Of a stretch of 11,854 bases of DNA, positions 1 through 6,120 are shown one piece after another. The translations under genes were made by a program, and so were the position numbers. Position 1 is the stretch's first letter. Every line of letters begins with the position of its first letter. The notes beneath the pieces are model-generated. The model was not told where the DNA came from. It did not search any database and saw only the letters and a program-made list of their open reading frames with translations. The DNA comes from Alphaproteobacteria bacterium (GTDB taxonomy: Bacteria > Pseudomonadota > Alphaproteobacteria > Thalassobaculales > Thalassobaculaceae): contig JAPKDN010000047.1 of assembly GCA_028822575.1 (NCBI GenBank), forward strand, positions 1-11,854, in the 5' to 3' direction.

Positions 1-1482
1 ATGATCGAGGCGCTTCAGGCGATGGGGTCGGTGATTTTCGATCCCTATCTACTCTTTCTGATCTTTGCGACGACGGTGCTGGGTGTGATCATCGGCGTGT
101 TGCCCGGATTGGGCGCGACCACGGGCGCCGCACTGCTTCTGCCGTTTACACTGACTATGGAGCCAGTCCACGCGATCGCCGTGCTGGCGACAATCTATGT
201 CGCCGCGACCTTTGCGGGTTCAATCACCGCAATTTTGATAAATACGCCTGGCACTTCGGCCGCTGCCGCGACGACTTTTGATGGATATCCGTTGGCACAG
301 CGGGGCGAGGCTGGACGAGCACTTGGCATCGCGGTGGTCTCCAGCACAATTGGCGGGGTGTTCTCCGTAATCGTACTTTGTATCGCCGCGCCCTTGCTGG
401 CCCGGGTTGCGTATGAGTTCCGCCCGCCGGAATATTTCGCTCTAACCTTGTTCGGTCTTTCGATGCTGGCGACTATAAGTGCCGGTGGTACGGTAAGAAA
501 TCTGATCGGCGGCATTTTCGGTGTCTGGTTGGCGACTATCGGCGCCGAACCAACTACCGGGATCGAGCGTTTTATGTTCGGCAATTACGAGCTTTACGAA
601 GGCCTTGCCTTTGTCCCGGTGTTCATCGGCTTGTTTGCCATTTCGGAACTGCTGGTGCAATCAAAACGGATTAACCAGGCGGTCGATGCGATCGGTTTGA
701 AGGCGGTGCAGTTGCCCACGAAGGCGGACTACAAACGCATCTGGAAAACCGTTCTTCGCTCCTGCGGTATCGGTACCTTCATCGGCGTGTTGCCGGCTGA
801 GGGGGCGACTGTCGCCTCGATGATAGGCTACGCGGAGGCCAAGAGATGGTCGAAGAACAAGGAGGAATTCGGGAAGGGCTCGATCGAGGGTATCGCCGGC
901 GCCGAGGCCGCTAATAACGCTGCTACCGGCGGAGCCATGGTGCCGACCATGGTGCTTGGCATTCCTGGTAGTGGAACGACGGCGGTGATCCTGGTCGGCC
1001 TTTTGGTTCACGGATTGCGCCCCGGCCCTTATCTGTTCACCGAGCAAGTCGACACGGTCTATCAGATTTTTGGCGCGATGCTTGTAGCCAATCTGATGTT
1101 CATGATCATGGGGCTTTATGCGTCCAAACTGTTCGCGCGGATTTCCCTGGTGCCGCTCCAATTACTTTGGCCGATTGTTTTCGCGCTGGCGGTTATTGGT
1201 GCCTATGCGCTGAGTTCGTCGCTATTGGATGTCTGGATCGTGATGATATTCGGAGTGGTGGGATTTTTGGCACGGCGGCACGGGTTTGCCGTAGCCCCGA
1301 TCGCGGTCGGGTTGATTTTGGGAGAGATGGTGGAAACCAGTCTTCAGAATTCCCTGAAAATGTTTGACGGTGAGTGGTGGTTGATTCTTACTCAGCCACT
1401 TGCCGCGTTGTTCCTGGTGTTAGCCTTCATGGGGCTCTGCGGGCCGACCATCCTGTCTAAAATAGTGAAAAAGCCGGACTGA
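1..1482 (+). CDS. Tripartite tricarboxylate transporter permease, TctA family (large membrane subunit)
   Basis: Large integral-membrane subunit of a TTT-type secondary carrier, which normally works with a small membrane subunit (TctB) and a periplasmic binding protein (TctC) to import carboxylates across the inner membrane. The 493 residues match the usual TctA length of about 500. Both family repeats are visible: GVLPGLG at residues 32-38 followed by ILINTPG at 78-84, then GVLPAEG at 262-268, the EAANNA stretch at 302-307 and GIPGSGTTAV at 320-329. The second LPG-type loop reads LPAEG rather than the common LPGAG. Hydrophobic segments run through the whole protein. The ATG is the first base of the window and the N-terminus looks complete for the family, but the ribosome site lies outside. 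TctB and TctC are not downstream, so they are expected upstream or elsewhere. The family is certain; the substrate (tricarboxylate, dicarboxylate or other acid) is not readable. Confidence 0.95.
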   Translation: MIEALQAMGSVIFDPYLLFLIFATTVLGVIIGVLPGLGATTGAALLLPFTLTMEPVHAIAVLATIYVAATFAGSITAILINTPGTSAAAATTFDGYPLAQRGEAGRALGIAVVSSTIGGVFSVIVLCIAAPLLARVAYEFRPPEYFALTLFGLSMLATISAGGTVRNLIGGIFGVWLATIGAEPTTGIERFMFGNYELYEGLAFVPVFIGLFAISELLVQSKRINQAVDAIGLKAVQLPTKADYKRIWKTVLRSCGIGTFIGVLPAEGATVASMIGYAEAKRWSKNKEEFGKGSIEGIAGAEAANNAATGGAMVPTMVLGIPGSGTTAVILVGLLVHGLRPGPYLFTEQVDTVYQIFGAMLVANLMFMIMGLYASKLFARISLVPLQLLWPIVFALAVIGAYALSSSLLDVWIVMIFGVVGFLARRHGFAVAPIAVGLILGEMVETSLQNSLKMFDGEWWLILTQPLAALFLVLAFMGLCGPTILSKIVKKPD

Positions 1483-1530
1483 CAGTCCGCTGCTGACGAT
1501 GTCTCGGCCCTCTCCCAAGATTTGACCGCT

Positions 1531-2985
1531 CTAACCAGAAAGGAACAACTGCGACCACCCGCTCGCGATCACGATGAGCATCCAAATGGCGGCGAGGCCA
1601 AGGCCTGCCCGCATGGCGGTCCGCTCGTCCCCCTTGGTGCGATCTGGCAGGGCGGCGATCAGGATCGAGATGATCGGCAAGGACGCGATCGCCATATGCG
1701 CCGACCCGCTGTGTTGTAACGCCGCGAACAAGGTTCGGGCATCGAGGCTTGCTCCCGTGGCGGCGGCGCTGGACATGAACAGGGCGTTCGAGGTGACGCC
1801 GCTACCGGTGGCGAAGGCCCCGGCCCCACCCAATAGGGTGACGACGACCGTTGCCATGGCTGCTCCCAATCGCGACAACATCTCGGCAAGGGCGCCGATC
1901 CCGCCAATCTCGACCAGAACCCGCGCCGTCAGCAGGAACAAAAAAATGCTGGCCAGCGGTCGCCACGCCCGCCTTGCCACTTGGGGAAAGAGTGTGCCCG
2001 CCGCCATGTTTCGGCCCGACTTTGCTAGGAACACGGTCGAGATCAACGAGACAGCGAGAAGCGCGAAGCCCGGTGATTCGATCACCCGGAACGACACGCG
2101 CTCTGTCTCGATCGCCGCCGTGAAGCCCAGCGCGGCGACATGGGGGATCGCCATCTTTTGCAGCACGACCCCGACGATAAGCAAACAGTATGGCAACATC
2201 GACGGCGACAGCAGGTTCCCCATCAACCCTTTTTTTGATCGAGCGCTGGCGATGGCGAACACCATCACGGCCAGGCCGCCGCCGACACCCGCGACCTCGA
2301 CGCCGATCCAACGGGTGGTGACGGCGATACCCCCGATCAGCACAAGCCCGGTGACCACGGCATAGACCCCATCGCGGACCCCTACGCCGGATAATCCGAG
2401 CAGGCAAAATAGCGGCAGCACCGCCGCGACCGGCCCGCTTGTCTTCAGAATGGCATCCGCGAGCACGGGGACGGGCAATGCCGCCAGCTCGGCGCCAAGG
2501 AGAACCGACACCGATAGTGCGCCCCAAGCCATGAGGCTCATGCCGATCAACGCAAAACGAATGGCCTCGGACCTGCCTACGGTCCGCAAAAGTAGTGGCA
2601 CGGTGACCAACATCGACACCCCGTAACCGGTCAACGATTCCAGCGCCACGCCGATGCCGATCGTAATCAGGATCACGGTCCGGGGCGTTGATAGCCCCAG
2701 GGACGTAACGGCTGCTCCCAACACGGCGGGGCCTCCGCCTCGGCCGCTCACTTCGACAAAAAGCAGCCCAAGGAAAATGACGACGCCGACGAGTACTTGC
2801 AGGACCAGGGCATCGGTGAAGGCGTTGCTCAGGTGCTCGAACCGGGAGATCGAAAATATCCCGGTTGCCCATAATGTCACGGCGCAGACAAGCGATATGG
2901 AGGCGGCGACTAGACCGCTAAGCCGAAACACCAGAACCGAAAAGACAACCGCCGCGCAGGGCAGCAACGCAAGTGATGCCGTCAT
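1531..2985 (-). CDS. L-lactate permease (LctP) family organic acid transporter
   Basis: Polytopic inner-membrane permease of 484 residues, hydrophobic throughout with about a dozen plausible membrane segments. Two stretches recall the lactate/glycolate permease family: ALESLTGYG at about residues 114-122 (compare the family's LEGAAGFG-type loop) and GAFATGSGVTSNALF at about 389-403 (compare its SGS..SN.LF loop). Known members carry lactate or glycolate with protons. This one is shorter than E. coli LctP (about 550) and diverged, so the substrate is unknown. It converges with the TctA gene, with 48 bp between the two stop codons and no obvious hairpin terminator there, and diverges from the alpha/beta hydrolase gene. 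The ATG at 2985 gives a natural hydrophobic N-terminus; the ribosome site is weak (ACGAGAC in the upstream bases). Family assignment is fairly confident and rests on motif memory, not alignment. Confidence 0.82.
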   Translation of the reverse strand: MTASLALLPCAAVVFSVLVFRLSGLVAASISLVCAVTLWATGIFSISRFEHLSNAFTDALVLQVLVGVVIFLGLLFVEVSGRGGGPAVLGAAVTSLGLSTPRTVILITIGIGVALESLTGYGVSMLVTVPLLLRTVGRSEAIRFALIGMSLMAWGALSVSVLLGAELAALPVPVLADAILKTSGPVAAVLPLFCLLGLSGVGVRDGVYAVVTGLVLIGGIAVTTRWIGVEVAGVGGGLAVMVFAIASARSKKGLMGNLLSPSMLPYCLLIVGVVLQKMAIPHVAALGFTAAIETERVSFRVIESPGFALLAVSLISTVFLAKSGRNMAAGTLFPQVARRAWRPLASIFLFLLTARVLVEIGGIGALAEMLSRLGAAMATVVVTLLGGAGAFATGSGVTSNALFMSSAAATGASLDARTLFAALQHSGSAHMAIASLPIISILIAALPDRTKGDERTAMRAGLGLAAIWMLIVIASGWSQLFLSG

Positions 2986-3221
2986 TGAGTGTCTCGTGTT
3001 GGTCCAACGACACCGCGGGGGGCGATCCCTAGGGCTGCTATATCCACGCGCTTAGCTTCCCAGGCAGCGCGCTCGGGTCGTGTCCGGGAAGATGGATTTA
3101 TTGTAACCGCCCGATCGCCATTCCACGTCCCTGATGAGCGCCCGCGCTGGCTAGTCGCCGAGAAAGCCATCCACTACCCTCGCGTCGGAACGATTGGAAC
3201 GCAGGCTGGAGAATACGCACG
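2986..3221. promoter_or_regulatory. Divergent intergenic region between permease and hydrolase operon
   Basis: This 236-bp gap lies between two genes transcribed away from each other, so it should hold promoters for both. Two small palindromes are visible: GTTGGTCCAAC at 2998-3008, just upstream of the permease start, and CCCTAGGG at 3027-3034. The first could be an operator, but its spacing does not fit the classic FadR/LldR type site (TGGTnnnACCA). A usable ribosome site GGAGAA lies at 3208-3213, eight bases before the hydrolase ATG. I could not assign a convincing -35/-10 pair. No regulator gene is present in the window. Confidence 0.45.
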
Positions 3222-4097
3222 ATGGAAACAATCACCGAGGTCACGCACCACCATGCGGAGATTGGCGAGGTGATGCTGCATTACGTGACGGCGGGCGAGG
3301 GGCCGCCGGTGGTGCTTCTGCATGGTTGGCCTCAAACTTGGTGGGAATGGCGCCACGTGATACCAGCTCTAGCGGAAAAATACACCGTGATCGCGCCGGA
3401 CATGCGTGGGCTTGGCGACAGTTCCAGGCCTCTGAGCGGCTATGACAAGAAGACCGTGGCCAATGACATCTGGCTGTTGGTCAACGAGGTTCTCGGCCAC
3501 GAGAAATTCTATCTGGTTGGCCATGATTGGGGCGGACCGACCGCCTACGCGCTCGCGGCGGCGCATCCGGACGCGGTCGAGAAGCTGGTCATCCTCGATG
3601 TCACCATCCCCGGCTGCGGCGGTGATTTCTCCGAGGGTGGGCGGCGCTGGCACCATCAGTTTCATATGACGCCCGATCTTCCGGAAGCCTTGATCGAGGG
3701 CCGCGAGGATATCTATCTCGCCTGGTTTTACCGCACGTTCGCCTATAAGCCCGACGCGATCGGCGAGGATGATTTGTTTGAATATTTGCGCACTTATTCC
3801 CAGCCTGGCGCGATGCGAGCCGGGTTCTCTTATTACCGTGAAATGCTTCGAGACGCGCGAGAGAACGCCGAAACCATCGCTCGATTCAAGTTGCCGATGC
3901 CGGTTCTGGCGATTGGCGGCGGGGTCAGCTATCCGCATGGACGGGGGCGGGGCGCGCAAGCCGGCAAGTCTTTGAAACGGGTCGCGTTGAACGTGCAAGC
4001 CGAGGTGTTCGAGGAATGTGGCCATTTCATCCCGGAAGAGGCTCCGGATCGATTGAATAACCGCCTGCTGAAGTTTTTTGCCGAAAAGACTGCGTAG
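3222..4097 (+). CDS. Alpha/beta hydrolase, epoxide hydrolase/dehalogenase-like
   Basis: Cytoplasmic alpha/beta-hydrolase-fold enzyme of 291 residues with no signal peptide. Visible parts: oxyanion-hole motif HGWP at residues 34-37, nucleophile elbow GHDWGG at 100-105 with Asp102 as nucleophile, a cap region with WFYRTF at about 168-173 and SYYREM at 203-208 whose tyrosines could hold an epoxide or leaving group, and the general-base His268 in CGHFIPEE. An Asp nucleophile with HDW is typical of epoxide hydrolases; fluoroacetate dehalogenases usually have HDRG. The usual acid after strand 7 is not obvious: the segment reads GGGVSYPHGRGRG at 232-244. The acid may instead be Asp126 after strand 6, as in some dehalogenases. 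The start is supported by GGAGAA eight bases upstream. It heads the rightward gene series, 53 bp before the MmgE/PrpD gene. Substrate unknown. Confidence 0.9.
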   Translation: METITEVTHHHAEIGEVMLHYVTAGEGPPVVLLHGWPQTWWEWRHVIPALAEKYTVIAPDMRGLGDSSRPLSGYDKKTVANDIWLLVNEVLGHEKFYLVGHDWGGPTAYALAAAHPDAVEKLVILDVTIPGCGGDFSEGGRRWHHQFHMTPDLPEALIEGREDIYLAWFYRTFAYKPDAIGEDDLFEYLRTYSQPGAMRAGFSYYREMLRDARENAETIARFKLPMPVLAIGGGVSYPHGRGRGAQAGKSLKRVALNVQAEVFEECGHFIPEEAPDRLNNRLLKFFAEKTA

Positions 4098-4150
4098 ACC
4101 CGGCCACCATCGGCTCGGATCCTTTCAATGACCTTCTTGAGGACGAGACC

Positions 4151-5521
4151 ATGACGGATGCATTGCCCGATGGTGCCCTGGTTTCCCGCGAGCTGGCGTC
4201 CTTCGTCGCGGACAGTCAATGGGAGGATATGCCAACGGCTGTGCGGCACGAGGCGAAACGTTCACTGCTAAATTGCTTCGCCACGGCTTTCTCCGGCTGC
4301 CGCGACGAGGCGCTGGAGATTAGTTTGGCGTCGCTCCTAGAATTTGGAGCCAAGGGTGAGGCCAGGCTGATCGGCCGAGCCGAGTGCGTTGATCCACTGA
4401 CCGCCGCGTTCCTCAATGCCGTGGCGGCAAATGTCTATGATTTCGACGACACCCATTTGCGCACGGTCATTCACCCCGCCGCCCCGGTTGCGCCGGCGTT
4501 GCTGGCGCTCTCGGAGAAGCGACCGGTTAGCGGCAAGGTCCTTATCCAGGCGCTGGCCCTGGGGATAGAGACCGAGTGTCGGATCGGCAACGCTATCTCG
4601 CCCGGTCATTATGCACGCGGCTGGCACATCACCGCCACCTGCGGAGTTTTTGGAGCCGCGATGGCGGTGGGCAAGGGTCTCGGATTGGATGCGAAACAGC
4701 TTATCTGGGCATTGGGCAACGCATCGGCTCAGTCGTCCGGGTTGGTCGAAACACTCGGGTTCATGGCTAAGAGCATCGGCGTCGGCGGCTCGGCTCGGGG
4801 TGGGCTTTTGGCGGCGCTGATGGCGGAGCGCGGGCATAATGGACCGGCCCGACCTCTTGAAGGGCAACGCGGGTTCCTTAATGTGACCTCGGATCGCCCG
4901 AATATCGACGAGATCACCGAGGGTCTTGGCGTTCGGTGGGAGGCGTTGGCCAACATCCACAAACCCTATCCCTGCGGCATCGTGCTCAACGCGGTAATCG
5001 ATGGGTGTCTGGTATTGCGCGAGAAGGCTGCCTCGCCGGTCGAGAAGATAGCCTCGATAACCCTGCATGGTCACCCGTTGTTGAGGCAGCGCGCCGACCG
5101 TCCCGGCGTGAGCACCGGCAGGGAATCCCAGGTGAGCGCGCAACACGCCGTCGCGGTCACCCTGTTAAGGGGCTGGCCCGGTCTCGCGGCGTTCACGGAT
5201 GCTGTAGTAAATGACCCGGCTGTACTGGCGTTGCGTCAGCGGGTCCATCTGATTGATGACTCGGACGGCGCGGTGCCCGGTGTGAGGATCGTTGTAGGGC
5301 ATTCGGACGGCTCGGAGGATGAAATCGTCATCGACCATGCTCGCGGGACCGATAAGCGGCCTCTCGACGATGCTGAATTAGAAGACAAGTTCCGTGTCTT
5401 GGTCGCCGAGAAGGCACCGGATTGTGAGAACGCGGAACAGTTGATCGACGGGATCTGGAACCTGGAGAACCTTGACGACGTGAGCACGCTTCTGGATCAT
5501 TGCCAGCCCGTTGATCGGTGA
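4151..5521 (+). CDS. MmgE/PrpD family protein
   Basis: 456-residue cytoplasmic protein of the MmgE/PrpD fold, a family that includes 2-methylcitrate dehydratase (PrpD), cis-aconitate decarboxylase (IRG1/CAD) and iminodisuccinate epimerase. Family signatures run in order: NVYDFDDTH at 94-102, IHPAAPVAPALLAL at 107-120, RGWHITATCGVFGAA at 156-170, FMAKSIGVGGSARGGL at 204-219, LEGQRGFL at 236-243 and KPYPCG at 271-276. From memory of the IRG1 active site, its Asp, Thr, His, His and Lys appear to correspond to Asp97, Thr101, His108, His159 and Lys207; the last IRG1 His seems not to be kept (around Gly276). The reaction is therefore undecided among dehydration, decarboxylation and isomerisation. 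The start is preceded by GAGG about eight bases upstream. Location beside carboxylate transporters and a CoA-transferase fits organic acid catabolism. It is complete, with no sign of damage. Confidence 0.93.
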   Translation: MTDALPDGALVSRELASFVADSQWEDMPTAVRHEAKRSLLNCFATAFSGCRDEALEISLASLLEFGAKGEARLIGRAECVDPLTAAFLNAVAANVYDFDDTHLRTVIHPAAPVAPALLALSEKRPVSGKVLIQALALGIETECRIGNAISPGHYARGWHITATCGVFGAAMAVGKGLGLDAKQLIWALGNASAQSSGLVETLGFMAKSIGVGGSARGGLLAALMAERGHNGPARPLEGQRGFLNVTSDRPNIDEITEGLGVRWEALANIHKPYPCGIVLNAVIDGCLVLREKAASPVEKIASITLHGHPLLRQRADRPGVSTGRESQVSAQHAVAVTLLRGWPGLAAFTDAVVNDPAVLALRQRVHLIDDSDGAVPGVRIVVGHSDGSEDEIVIDHARGTDKRPLDDAELEDKFRVLVAEKAPDCENAEQLIDGIWNLENLDDVSTLLDHCQPVDR

Positions 5522-5566
5522 CGTCGCTTGCTAGAGCAGGTGGAGGGTCAACGCTCGCCGCGATAC

Positions 5567-5611
5567 TGAACCGGTTGCCCGGCGCTTGCCCGTAACCGGG
5601 GGCTCGGTTCA
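5567..5611. other. Overlapping inverted repeats upstream of the VOC gene
   Basis: Two alternative stems share bases. TGAACCG (5567-5573) can pair with CGGTTCA (5605-5611), while CCGGTT (5571-5576) can pair with AACCGG (5594-5599). The two pairings cannot fully coexist because 5571-5573 belong to both. There is no T-run after either, so it is not a normal intrinsic terminator. It may be an RNA structure in the 129-bp leader, a protein-binding site, or chance in GC-rich DNA. Confidence 0.3.
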
Positions 5612-5650
5612 AGGTCCAGCGGCGCGACATTTTGGAAAGGATCCCGTACA

Positions 5651-6070
5651 ATGGCAATCGAGATCACACAGCTTTTGCACGCCGGGGTTCGAATCGGTCC
5701 GAACGATGCGGATGTCGCCAAGGCCGAGGATTTCTATCAAGGCTTGCTTGGCCTGCAGCGAGATGGCGTGCGTCCGCACATTCCCACGGTCCCCGGTTTT
5801 TGGGTGAATGTGAAGGACGACGACCGAGGCCAGCAAATCCACATCATGGGCGCCGAGGGGATGTCCAAGGCGGCGCGCTCCGAAAAGCACGACCCGACCC
5901 GCCACCATCTCGCCTTCGAGGTGCGCGACCTTGATGTGGCGCGGGCCGAGCTAGAACGGCGCGAGATTGAGTTTTGGATCTACGAAGGGTTGGTTGGGCG
6001 AGGATCTGATCAGGTCTTTTTCGAAGATCCATTTGGTAATGTAATCGAATTACAAGAGGCTCCAGCCTAG
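5651..6070 (+). CDS. VOC superfamily (glyoxalase/bleomycin resistance/dioxygenase fold) protein
   Basis: Small soluble protein of 139 residues, one vicinal-oxygen-chelate domain built of two beta-alpha-beta-beta-beta modules. Likely metal ligands sit where the family places them: His10 on the first strand (LLHAGV), His64 (IHIMG), His86 at the start of the second module (HHLAFEV) and Glu133 near the end (NVIELQE). The C-terminal FFEDPFGNVIEL is a strong VOC signature. Members include glyoxalase I, methylmalonyl-CoA epimerase, ring-cleavage dioxygenases and thiol transferases, and the sequence alone does not decide between them. GGAAAGG at 5634-5640, ten bases upstream, supports this ATG. It lies 50 bp before the CoA-transferase gene on the same strand, so it may act on an intermediate of the same pathway. 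An isomerase or epimerase role is a reasonable guess, not a conclusion. Confidence 0.9.
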   Translation: MAIEITQLLHAGVRIGPNDADVAKAEDFYQGLLGLQRDGVRPHIPTVPGFWVNVKDDDRGQQIHIMGAEGMSKAARSEKHDPTRHHLAFEVRDLDVARAELERREIEFWIYEGLVGRGSDQVFFEDPFGNVIELQEAPA

Positions 6071-6120
6071 AACTGGTGTGACCGATAGCGCCTTACGTTT
6101 GATGTTTCCTGGAAAATCAC

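Noticed and set aside
1483..1530. Bidirectional terminator between the convergent TctA and LctP-like genes
   Set aside because: I looked for a stem followed by a T-run in these 48 bases and found none worth reporting.
1574..2365. 263-codon open frame on the plus strand
   Set aside because: Antisense to the LctP-like permease, with low-complexity Ala/Pro/Arg/Thr composition and no recognisable domain.
1802..2872. 356-codon open frame on the minus strand
   Set aside because: Arg- and Pro-rich out-of-frame shadow of the LctP-like permease, which has coherent membrane segments and family motifs in its own frame.
2989..3273. Small open frame in the divergent intergenic region
   Set aside because: Arg/Ser-rich composition, no good ribosome site, and it runs into the start of the hydrolase gene in another frame.
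4337..5146. 269-codon open frame on the minus strand
   Set aside because: Antisense to the MmgE/PrpD gene, which carries all family motifs; the shadow product has no motif.
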